NCBI GenBank assembly: GCA_020444045.1
Contig: JAHLLS010000002.1
Coordinates: 1-64,000 of the forward strand
Source: Deltaproteobacteria bacterium
GTDB lineage: Bacteria > Desulfobacterota > Desulfobacteria > Desulfobacterales > UBA5852
DNA length: 64,000 nucleotides
Reading direction: 5' to 3'
Under the pieces are notes generated by a model. It worked only from the letters and a program-made list of their open reading frames with translations. It had not been told where the DNA came from and made no database searches. The translations under genes were made by a program, and so were the position numbers. Shown here piece by piece: positions 34,381 through 42,213 of the stretch; position 1 is the stretch's first letter; every line of letters starts with the position of its first letter.

Positions 34381-35721
34381 TCATCCCGCGTAATGCATGA
34401 TCGCTTCCCGCATGGCACGGGCACCAAACTCAAGTGCCGCCACCGGAATACGCTCGTCCGCACCGTGAATGGTTTCAAAAAACTTGAAATCCCGTGGCAG
34501 TTTCATGGGCGTAAATCCATAGGTCTGGATGCCGATGCGAGCGAAATAGCGGGCATCGGTGAATGCCGGCATCAGCAAGGGCACGGGCACGCCCTTGGGA
34601 TCGATCTGTCGAATCACATCGGCCAGAAAACCGAACAGATGCATGTCCGGAGCAGAAATGCCAGGCTCGTATCGGGTTACGGCCAGGTCAATCGTGCCTC
34701 CCAAAATTTGTCGCAATTCCGCGAGGACGTCTTCGGGGCCAAACCCCGGCAGGAGACGTCCGTCCAGGTCGACCTGGATTTCGCTGGGCACCACATTGAT
34801 CTTCTCGCCGCCGGCAACGATCGTGGCGTTCACCGTGTTGTGGAAAAGCGGTTCGAGGGTCTTCCCAGTTTCCCCCATCACCTTCAACAGCAGATCGGTC
34901 AGGCGTGGATTGCAAAGTCGGCGCAGCACGGCGCCGCGCAGTCCGGGCAAGGCCGCCGCCATGGTGTCCACCATCTGTCGCGCGACAGGGGTAACGTGGA
35001 CCGGCAGACGACGCTGATCGATGGCCGTCAGCATCCGCCCCAGGCGGCCCATGGCGCCGTCGCGCATGGGCCGCGAGCCGTGTCCGCCGGGTCCGCGGAC
35101 CGTCGCTTTCATCCAGCATAATTGCTTCTCGGCAATTTGAATGGGGTAAAAGCGTTGCGATCCGATATAGGTCGTATGGCCACCGAATTCTCCCAGGGCA
35201 TAGCGGACCCCCTCGAACAATTCCGGATGGTGCTCCACGAGAAATCCGGCCCCCATGCTGCCTCCGGTTTCCTCGTCGCTCAGAATGACCAGTAAAATAT
35301 CACCGGCCGGCTGAAACCCACGGGAAACCGCCTCCAGCAGCGCCGCCAGCATCATGGATATGCCGCCTTTCATGTCCAGCGCCCCACGTCCCCACACATA
35401 ACCATTGACCCGCTTGCCCGCAAAGGGCGGATGGGTCCATGACTGGTGGACCGTCGTGACGACATCGGCATGGCCGTAGAGCATCAAGGGGGGCGCCGCG
35501 CCACGTCCTTTGAACCGGGCCACCAGGTTGGCCCGATTCGCCGCCTTGGCCACCACCTGGGATGCGATACCGAATGAACGAAGCAGATCGCGAATATGCA
35601 TGACACAGTCGGTCTCGTTGCCGGGAGGATTGGTCGTATCATACCGAATCAGGCTTTGCAGGATTTCTGCCGGGGAAGGGACATCCGGTCGTTCAGGAGA
35701 AGGTGCCTTCGTCATTCGCAT
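34381..35721 (-). CDS. M20/ArgE/DapE-family metallopeptidase
   Basis: A 446-residue cytosolic zinc hydrolase. Metal ligands are visible: His-Asp in LMLYGHADVV, the bridging Asp in GRGALDMKGG, the catalytic Glu pair in LSDEETGG, and a C-terminal His in FETIHGADERIP. An inserted dimerisation domain (GPGGHGSRPMRDGAMGRLGRML) carries the family's conserved His. The substrate (dipeptide, N-acyl amino acid or similar) cannot be told from sequence. It starts with RMTKAPSPERPDVPSP; ATG 35715 is an alternative start. It appears monocistronic. Confidence 0.88.
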   Translation of the reverse strand: MRMTKAPSPERPDVPSPAEILQSLIRYDTTNPPGNETDCVMHIRDLLRSFGIASQVVAKAANRANLVARFKGRGAAPPLMLYGHADVVTTVHQSWTHPPFAGKRVNGYVWGRGALDMKGGISMMLAALLEAVSRGFQPAGDILLVILSDEETGGSMGAGFLVEHHPELFEGVRYALGEFGGHTTYIGSQRFYPIQIAEKQLCWMKATVRGPGGHGSRPMRDGAMGRLGRMLTAIDQRRLPVHVTPVARQMVDTMAAALPGLRGAVLRRLCNPRLTDLLLKVMGETGKTLEPLFHNTVNATIVAGGEKINVVPSEIQVDLDGRLLPGFGPEDVLAELRQILGGTIDLAVTRYEPGISAPDMHLFGFLADVIRQIDPKGVPVPLLMPAFTDARYFARIGIQTYGFTPMKLPRDFKFFETIHGADERIPVAALEFGARAMREAIMHYAG

Positions 35722-36000
35722 GTCCTTGCACGTTTGGCCGTACGTCGTCGCCCCATGCGGTCATCGGGATGAGACCACAGAGCAAACCCGTAGATATGGC
35801 GCAGTCATCCTTTCCCGTATGGCCCCATAGGAAAGAGACCAACCCGTTCTATCGGATGCCGTGTAAAATCAATATTGGAATGGGGTAATGCCGCCTTTTA
35901 ACGACTTAGCACAGGATGGTGATCGTGGCAAAATAAAATGCCGGCGGCGATGCGCAGGCATCGGACCCATCACGGCAGGACGGGCCGCTCTTGATCCGGT

Positions 36001-38601
36001 TCAAAGCGGGAGGTGCTTCATGTAGCCGCGGAGGGTTTCGACCGTTTCTTTGAGGGCCGCCGCGTTGTCACTTTTTTTGATGCCGCTCTTCAGGTAAAAA
36101 TCCACGGCGTTGAGATAATTGATTTTGGAAAGCGCCTCCTTGCGAACAACCTCCTGGCGCTTGTAGCATTTCACGCCTAGCTGCTGAATCTGTTTCAACC
36201 GAACGGCCCCGTCTTCGGGCGGGTTGTCGGTCTCCTGGAAATAGGTCAGGACGATCCAATAGGATTCGAGAAAGGGCGCCATAAAACCGGCAAAGCATTT
36301 CAGTTTCCGGAATCCTTCCGACGTAAGATTGTAGGTGTCCGGCAGTTTCGGATGCGGGACCAGGATGGCGTCAGCCATAAAGGCCTTGATCGTCTTGCGA
36401 ATACGGGTGTCCATGGCGGCCCCGTTACCGGCGGCGAATTCGTTCTGGAAAAGGGTCTGCAGAAATCGATAATGGTCGTAAAGATCGGTGGATGCGAACT
36501 GAAAGGCGTCCCTGGCAAGAATCGCCAACGATGTCATGGCCGCCGGAACAAAAGGGCCGATGCCGCTGTTTTTGTAATACTCCAGGGCGGGCCGCTTGCC
36601 AATGGTCAGGTGATAGTGCCCCTCCCGGCTAGGGGCATCCTCTTTAGAAACCGGGCGGAGAAATTTCGACTGTACAAACCCATTCAAAATATGGGTTGCC
36701 GCATGGCGCTGATCCACCATCAGTGTTTCCGCGTGGGACACGTTCATTGCTTCCATATGGCGCATGAAGGTATCCATATTGAAGTCAATCTGCTCACGGC
36801 TGATGACCTTATGGGCACTGTTGAGGACGGCGGCCGACACGAGGGCCTGGGGCGTCACCACGGTATGGCGGTCGATGGCACGCAGCACCCGATCGCCGAG
36901 ATCACGTGTGAGGGCCCGGATATCTTTGGCACGCATGTCCGGCACGGGGGCCCCGTATTCATTTTCGAGATCTTTCAACGCGATGGGTTCGCAGAACTTG
37001 ATGTAGATCTTACCGAACCGCTTCTTCAAAACCCTTCGAGCCCGAAGCATTTGCCAGAAGCTCTCTGGTTCTTTCTTGCCCCCCTCCGCCTCCTGAAGAT
37101 AAGCGCCCACCTCGGGCACCCGGTCATAGCCGATATAAATCGGGACGAACGTCACGTGACGGCAGGCCCCGTTCTGGATGGCCGTCAGGAGAATCGACAA
37201 CATGCCCAGTTTCGGCAGCAGCAATTTGCCGTTGCGGCTGCGGGTGCCTTCGATAAACACTTCGATATTAAACCCCTGACCGAGAAGCATGTGGATATAC
37301 TCGGAAAACACCTTGGCGTAGAAAACAGCTCCGGTAAACGAACGGCGCACAAAAAAGGCCCCCACCCGTCGGAAGACCGGCCCCATGGGCCAGAAGGCGA
37401 GATTGGCACCGGCGAAGGTGTGGGGACAGGGCAAGTTGTTGTGGTGCATGAGGTAGGAAATCACCAGATAGTCCACATGGCTTTTGTGGCAAGGGATCAG
37501 AATCAGGGGACCGTTGCGTGATGCCCGCCGGACGGCGTTGAATCCTTCCTGGTTGAAGTCGACCCCGTCAAACATGTTGTCGAGCATCCATCGCACCGCA
37601 GCCATGCCGAACTTGACCACCAGCGAATTGGGCTTGGCGGCGATTTCGTCCACATACTGGAGTGCTTCACGTTGCACCTGGGGAATCGACATGTTGCGCC
37701 GACGGGCCCAGGATTTCATAAAAGCCCGCAGGCGCTCGTTGGTCAAGAGATGCTGCTTGATCTCTTCAGACGGTTTGAGGATCGGTCCCGTAATGCTCTG
37801 GCGGTGCCGCGTTATCTGGCTGAGCAACCGGTGCCGCAGCACCATGGCTTGCGCGTCGACGGTCTTGTCCTCGCGGCCGACCTTGATCAGAAATCGCTGT
37901 AGATTGATGGGTTCGGAAATCTCCACCAGAATTTTTTCCGGATTGAGGATGAGTTTCCATAGTTTGCGCACCAGACTCGGACGGGGATCCGATCCCACCA
38001 GGGGGGCCGAAAGCGACGACACCGGACGGGTACTGTAAAACATCAGTTGCGGGACCAGCCAGATCGGTCTTTCCAAATGCGTTTCCAGCTCCACCAGGAA
38101 ACGCAGGGGATCGGTCTGGGATCGGACGTACCGCCGGTAAAACTCGTTGGACTCCACCAGGGAAAGCATGATCGGATGGCCGGCGGCCATCTGCCGGACG
38201 ATATAGCCACCGGTAAACGGATCCGGCTGTTTGAAATGGCGCTGGAAGAAAACGATATGGGCCAGCATGATGCGCAGCAAGCGTCTTATGGGCTGCCACA
38301 GGTAACTGCGGTAGTAGAGTGCTGTTTCCGGGCAGGGCAATCCGTGCCGGTGCGTGTAAAAATGGAAAAACAGCCGTTCCAACCGGCTTTTGTGCTTGGT
38401 GATATAGACGATGGCGGCATTATCGGGAAGATTACGAATAAGGGCCAGTTGATCTTCTTCGATGGAAACGTGTGAAAAAAGCAGTTTCATCATCAACCGC
38501 CCGCCAGGCCCCAGAGGGGCCGGCAGGTGCCAGCTGAAATGATCACACGTCCCCTGGAGAAAACGATCCAGCACGTTTCTTATGGAAGACATGATCGACA
38601 T
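36001..38601 (-). CDS. plsB: Glycerol-3-phosphate 1-O-acyltransferase PlsB
   Basis: An 866-residue inner-membrane-associated enzyme that makes lysophosphatidate from glycerol-3-phosphate and acyl-ACP or acyl-CoA. The acyltransferase core contains block I HKSHVD (HX4D), block II GAFFVRRSF, block III FIEGTRSRNGK and block IV VPIYIGYDRVPE, the complete set for GPATs. An N-terminal ~260-residue region before the core contains YITKHKSRLERLFFHFYTHRHG, resembling a degenerate acyltransferase domain, as in long PlsB proteins (E. coli 807 residues). ATG 38601 with AGGGAA upstream. Monocistronic. Confidence 0.93.
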   Translation of the reverse strand: MSIMSSIRNVLDRFLQGTCDHFSWHLPAPLGPGGRLMMKLLFSHVSIEEDQLALIRNLPDNAAIVYITKHKSRLERLFFHFYTHRHGLPCPETALYYRSYLWQPIRRLLRIMLAHIVFFQRHFKQPDPFTGGYIVRQMAAGHPIMLSLVESNEFYRRYVRSQTDPLRFLVELETHLERPIWLVPQLMFYSTRPVSSLSAPLVGSDPRPSLVRKLWKLILNPEKILVEISEPINLQRFLIKVGREDKTVDAQAMVLRHRLLSQITRHRQSITGPILKPSEEIKQHLLTNERLRAFMKSWARRRNMSIPQVQREALQYVDEIAAKPNSLVVKFGMAAVRWMLDNMFDGVDFNQEGFNAVRRASRNGPLILIPCHKSHVDYLVISYLMHHNNLPCPHTFAGANLAFWPMGPVFRRVGAFFVRRSFTGAVFYAKVFSEYIHMLLGQGFNIEVFIEGTRSRNGKLLLPKLGMLSILLTAIQNGACRHVTFVPIYIGYDRVPEVGAYLQEAEGGKKEPESFWQMLRARRVLKKRFGKIYIKFCEPIALKDLENEYGAPVPDMRAKDIRALTRDLGDRVLRAIDRHTVVTPQALVSAAVLNSAHKVISREQIDFNMDTFMRHMEAMNVSHAETLMVDQRHAATHILNGFVQSKFLRPVSKEDAPSREGHYHLTIGKRPALEYYKNSGIGPFVPAAMTSLAILARDAFQFASTDLYDHYRFLQTLFQNEFAAGNGAAMDTRIRKTIKAFMADAILVPHPKLPDTYNLTSEGFRKLKCFAGFMAPFLESYWIVLTYFQETDNPPEDGAVRLKQIQQLGVKCYKRQEVVRKEALSKINYLNAVDFYLKSGIKKSDNAAALKETVETLRGYMKHLPL

Positions 38602-38669
38602 GGCAATTCCCTATCGAGCGTGCACCAATTTATAACGACATCCGAATGAACACACCCATCGATTCGTTT

Positions 38670-39584
38670 TCATCCCGATTCAGTCAACAGCGCGGCAATG
38701 GCGGTATCCAGAGAGAGCACTTCAAAGGGCGGCTGGCCTGCCAGAACAGCCGCCTGGCGAGGGACCGAGTCCGTCACCCAGAAGTGTTCGAATCCGGCCT
38801 GCGTGAAATTTCGCCAGGCGTCCTGCGGAAACACGGCGTGGGTTACATAGGCACTGACGGCCCGCGCGCCGCTTTCCCGCAACATCCTTCGGCACTCCAA
38901 CAGCGTGCCGCCGCTCATGGCCAGATCGTCCACGATAACCACATGGCGATCGGCCGCGCGTCCTTCCCGTATACTGATCTTCCGTTGAGAACCGTCGCGG
39001 ACCTTGTGACAGACGATATGGGGATAGGCATCGAACCACTTGCCAAAGCGTTTCAAGGCCCCCTCATCCGGGAACGCCACAGCGGGATCTTTCAGCAAAG
39101 GCAGTTTATCCCGCACCAGCGGGACACCGGATTCCAGGCGGGGAATCACCTGGTCGGAAAAATAAAACCGTTCCTGCAGCGCATGAATGTCGAATAAAAT
39201 GATCTGAGCCGGACCGGAAAGGGTCATGGGAACGTTCGACACCATTTTCGCCAGGGTGGCCGCCGTGGCGATCTGACCGTCCTGGTCCACCCGCTCCATG
39301 GTGCCGGTGGGATAATAGGGCAAAATGATTTTGAAGGATTTGACGGCGTAGCGCGGAATTTCATAAATGGCCGACAACTGAAAAAAGATGTCACCGGGGG
39401 TGTCGAATGACGCCAGGAACGCCAGGTCGTGGTTGCGAATGGCTTCGACATTGTCGATCATGATGTTCGGAAAGCCGTCCGCAAAAACGCCCCAACGGAT
39501 CGTCCCAAGGGTAATTCCGGGATGAGCGGCGACAATGCGCTCCGCCAGTGCTGCCATCTGAGGGCAGGCCAGAAGCGTTATCAT
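38670..39584 (-). CDS. prs: Ribose-phosphate pyrophosphokinase, plant class II type
   Basis: A 304-residue PRPP synthetase, making phosphoribosyl pyrophosphate from ribose 5-phosphate and ATP. The PRPP-binding loop is VVIVDDLAMSGGTLLEC (~225-241). Unlike usual bacterial Prs, it shows the features I recall from plant class II enzymes (PRS3/4). These are FADGFPNIMIDN, VAFLASF-like AFLASFDTPGDIFFQLSAIY, ILPYYPTGTMERV, DIHALQERFYFSDQVIPRL and the ending PFEVLSLDTAIAALL. Class II enzymes do not need phosphate as activator and accept several NTPs. The internal ATG 39584 with GGGAG is the start; the frame to 39626 is not conserved. Confidence 0.85.
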   Translation of the reverse strand: MITLLACPQMAALAERIVAAHPGITLGTIRWGVFADGFPNIMIDNVEAIRNHDLAFLASFDTPGDIFFQLSAIYEIPRYAVKSFKIILPYYPTGTMERVDQDGQIATAATLAKMVSNVPMTLSGPAQIILFDIHALQERFYFSDQVIPRLESGVPLVRDKLPLLKDPAVAFPDEGALKRFGKWFDAYPHIVCHKVRDGSQRKISIREGRAADRHVVIVDDLAMSGGTLLECRRMLRESGARAVSAYVTHAVFPQDAWRNFTQAGFEHFWVTDSVPRQAAVLAGQPPFEVLSLDTAIAALLTESG

Positions 39585-39663
39585 TTTCGACTCCCTGCCT
39601 TCTCGGCGAAATGGTATCAAGCCCAAACCAGCGACCGCCGTCGATAAGCCACCCGGCCGGGAA

Positions 39664-40305
39664 TCACCCGTCGATCGATTGCGGCCGGCGGTTTCCCGGG
39701 ATGACGCGCGCGGCGTCGATGGCGTTCAGCATGTCCTGCTTGCACGACGGGCAGTAGGAATGGGAAAAGGACAGATCCATATACTGACCGACGTAATTTT
39801 CCACCGATTGCCAGTAATCTTCATCCTGACGGATCTTTTTGCATTGCGCGCAGATCGGGACGATTTTGCGCAATTCCGCAAACGCGCTGATATCTTCCAT
39901 CACCAGCAGTGCCAACTGACGTGCCTGGTGCTGAAAACCGGATGCCGTGACTTGAAGATAGACATCCCGCCGATGGCCGTCCAGGCTTAAATTCATGCGG
40001 GTGCGAAGACGCCGGCGTGCCTTGCCGGCCAGGGCATCGCCAACGGCCCCCCGGATCACACAATCGCTGCAATCAGCGGAACGGCCGCAGCCGTCGGGGT
40101 GGTCAACGGCGTGCAGACAATGCAATGCCTCACCGGCGCGCAACGACGCCTGCGAGGGTACGTCGGACGACCGGATCAGCTCATGCGCCGCCCGGTTGGC
40201 CATAATGATGCGCACATCCGCATCCACGACAAAAACCGCTGACGGCATCGCATCCAGCACCGCACGCAGCATGGCATTGTCAGAATGTTCAAAATGGATC
40301 GTCAT
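39664..40305 (-). CDS. PAS domain protein with C-terminal Cys cluster
   Basis: A 213-residue cytosolic protein. A PAS domain covers ~12-150 (LDAMPSAVFVVDADVRIIMANRAAHELI). It includes a Cys-rich loop HCLHAVDHPDGCGRSADCSDCVI, which could bind a metal or sense redox. The C-terminal ~45 residues read VPICAQCKKIRQDEDYW, then SFSHSYCPSC. This tail is common at the end of deltaproteobacterial PAS proteins and histidine kinases and may be a zinc or interaction motif. There is no kinase, GGDEF or DNA-binding domain, so it must signal through a partner. ATG 40305 has GGAG upstream. Confidence 0.8.
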   Translation of the reverse strand: MTIHFEHSDNAMLRAVLDAMPSAVFVVDADVRIIMANRAAHELIRSSDVPSQASLRAGEALHCLHAVDHPDGCGRSADCSDCVIRGAVGDALAGKARRRLRTRMNLSLDGHRRDVYLQVTASGFQHQARQLALLVMEDISAFAELRKIVPICAQCKKIRQDEDYWQSVENYVGQYMDLSFSHSYCPSCKQDMLNAIDAARVIPGNRRPQSIDG

Positions 40306-40475
40306 ACAAGGCTCCACGCAATCAAATGGCGAGACTGTGCCGGGGTCGAAGACGCTTGGATACCAGAAAGCGCCTTCCGGGGGAACCTTTTTTATTGTCT
40401 CGATTCATCCGCGTGCTCAGGAAATCGGGATTGCTGTCGGGCCGTCTCCTGGCCCCATTATGATAAGGTTGGGCA

Positions 40476-41543
40476 TCACAGGATGTCAGCCACCCGCAAA
40501 CGGCCGATGCGGTCGTTATACAGGCTGCCACAATAGATGAACCCATTGTGTTCTTCGACCGAGGTCACCGTGCGCAAGTGGTCGCCATTTGTGTCATGCA
40601 GACTGCGTATGATCGTCCCGGACGCATCCAGAGCCAATACGAGGCCGTATGGCTTGGGTTTGGGCCACAACCCTTTCGGCAAACGCGCCAGAAGGTTTTT
40701 CGCCCAGGGATGGGGGTGAAGGTGATCCATGGTGCTGTTACGAACGGTAAACATGGCCACCCAGAAGATCCCCTGCCGATTGGACGAAATACCGTCCGGG
40801 AACCCTGGCAGATTATCGATGAACACGTCGTGCTGACCCTTGCGGGGGCCTTTCAGCCAGAAACGTGTGACCCGGCAACGATAGGTCTCGTTGACCAGGA
40901 CAAAATTTTCATCTGGCGACAGGGCCACCCCATTGGCGAAATACAACTCCCGCAGCAGCACCTCGGTTTCGCCGGTTTGGGGATCGAAACGAAGCAGACG
41001 CCCGTAAGGCCGGGCCTCGATGCAGTCCAAGAGATAATCATGCACATGGTGGCGGGAGCTGGCGTCTGAAAAATAGAGGCGGCCGTCCGAAGCGATGTCC
41101 AGATCGTCGGTAAAACCGAAAGGCACCCCGTCGGCTTCGGTGGCCAGAACACGCACTTCACCGCTGACGTTGACCGAAAGCAGCCCCTTGACCGCATCAC
41201 AAACAATCAGATTGCCCCGGGCGTCGAAATGCAGCCCAAGGGGTCTCCCGCCGGTATCGGCAAAGGATTCCACGCGGTCCCCATCGACACGCAGGATACG
41301 CCCGTCCAGGGTCCCGCCGTAAATGCGCCCCTGGTCGTCCACGGCCACATCTTCCGGGCCGATCACCTGGCCGACGCCAATCAGTTCCGCGGCTTTCAGC
41401 TTCTCATTCGGCTGTAGCACCCCCGTCATGGGAGGCGCGAGCGGCGGCCGGTAGGCAACCGCGTCCACCGGTCCGGGTACCAGCGCCAGATACACCCCCG
41501 CCAGGACACAAAGACCCAACAACACGACCAGAAGCTTGTTCAT
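40476..41543 (-). CDS. SMP-30/gluconolactonase/strictosidine-synthase-like beta-propeller
   Basis: A 355-residue protein with an N-terminal membrane anchor (LLVVLLGLCVLAGVYLAL) and a six-bladed propeller. Segments such as GPEDVAVDDQGRIYGGTLDGRILRV, GRPLGLHFDARGNLIVCDA and the blade LYFANGVALSPDENFVLVNETYR fit the strictosidine-synthase/APMAP-like group. That group includes calcium-dependent lactonases and arylesterases; the substrate is unknown. The C-terminus TSVEEHNGFIYCGSLYNDRIGRL closes the propeller. Strong GAGAGGAGG before ATG 41543. The cupin gene is 18 bp upstream on the same strand, so the two form an operon. Confidence 0.87.
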   Translation of the reverse strand: MNKLLVVLLGLCVLAGVYLALVPGPVDAVAYRPPLAPPMTGVLQPNEKLKAAELIGVGQVIGPEDVAVDDQGRIYGGTLDGRILRVDGDRVESFADTGGRPLGLHFDARGNLIVCDAVKGLLSVNVSGEVRVLATEADGVPFGFTDDLDIASDGRLYFSDASSRHHVHDYLLDCIEARPYGRLLRFDPQTGETEVLLRELYFANGVALSPDENFVLVNETYRCRVTRFWLKGPRKGQHDVFIDNLPGFPDGISSNRQGIFWVAMFTVRNSTMDHLHPHPWAKNLLARLPKGLWPKPKPYGLVLALDASGTIIRSLHDTNGDHLRTVTSVEEHNGFIYCGSLYNDRIGRLRVADIL

Positions 41544-41561
41544 TTGGCGTCCTCCTCTCTA

Positions 41562-41885
41562 TCAGGGCAGATAATCCTCGCGGACAGGGCTAAAGACCTC
41601 CAAAGCCACCGAATCGGCATATGCCACGGCCGAATGCGTGACATCGCCGGGGATGCACCAGCTGTCTCCCGGACGAACGGCATGCACCACGCCGTCAATC
41701 GTGAGATCGATGCGGCCGGACACAAGGTAGCCGGTCTGCTCGTGGGGATGCTGGTGAGCAGGCAGGTCGGCCCCTTTGGCCAGATTGAATTCCACCAGCA
41801 GCGATTTATCGCCGTAGACCAGGGTTTTCATGCGGACGCCTTCGATAACATCGAGATACCCGTTATCCTCGTGCACACTGAACAT
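41562..41885 (-). CDS. Cupin-fold protein
   Basis: A 107-residue single cupin barrel. Motif 1 is PAHQHPHEQTGYLVSGRIDLTIDG with the metal-binding His-His-Glu set, and motif 2 is RPGDSWCIPGDVTHSAV with the final His. Small cupins of this type are isomerases, dioxygenases or sensors; nothing narrows it here. It is the first gene of a two-gene operon with the SMP-30-like protein, 18 bp apart. Confidence 0.85.
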   Translation of the reverse strand: MFSVHEDNGYLDVIEGVRMKTLVYGDKSLLVEFNLAKGADLPAHQHPHEQTGYLVSGRIDLTIDGVVHAVRPGDSWCIPGDVTHSAVAYADSVALEVFSPVREDYLP

Positions 41886-42004
41886 GGTGTCTCCTATTCC
41901 CCGAGCCCTGTCATACGGACATTACGGCTCCAATTTCAGGTTTCCGGTGAGACCAGGAGGCCCCCACCTGAGAAATCGACCGGCCCCATCCCTCATCATC
42001 TTAT

Positions 42005-42175
42005 AGGTAGTGCCCATCCAGAAATCGGCAAATTTGGTTGAGATCAAGGCGCGCGAAAAATTTAACCGCAGGCATATAGGCGATATTCCGAGGATTCAAT
42101 TTTTCGCGCAACGCCGATATTGATGCGCCTTCGGCGGGTCGAGCAAATTGGCCATTTATGGACGGGCACTATGTA
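42005..42175. repeat. Complete palindromic MITE-like repeat element
   Basis: A ~170-bp element whose two halves are imperfect inverted repeats. The left end TAGTGCCCATCCAGAAAT matches the complement of the right end ATTTATGGACGGGCACTA, and both continue into an AAATTTG/CAAATT block. The inner parts GCGCGAAAAATTT and AATTTTTCGCGC also pair. The right half (42088-42175) recurs at 62165-62252. It has no coding capacity, so it is either a MITE mobilised in trans or a BIME-like element. Confidence 0.75.
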
Positions 42176-42213
42176 GCAAACGCAATGGCAAGTCCCGGAA
42201 GCCAGCGTCGGTA

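Noticed and set aside
36352..37521. 389-codon plus-strand frame inside plsB
   Set aside because: Exactly antisense to the acyltransferase core of PlsB, with low-complexity His/Gly/Pro-rich translation; a shadow of a high-GC gene.
42005..42175. CRISPR or rRNA-like structure
   Set aside because: There are only two inverted halves, no spaced direct repeats, and the second copy is 20 kb away, so it is a foldback element.
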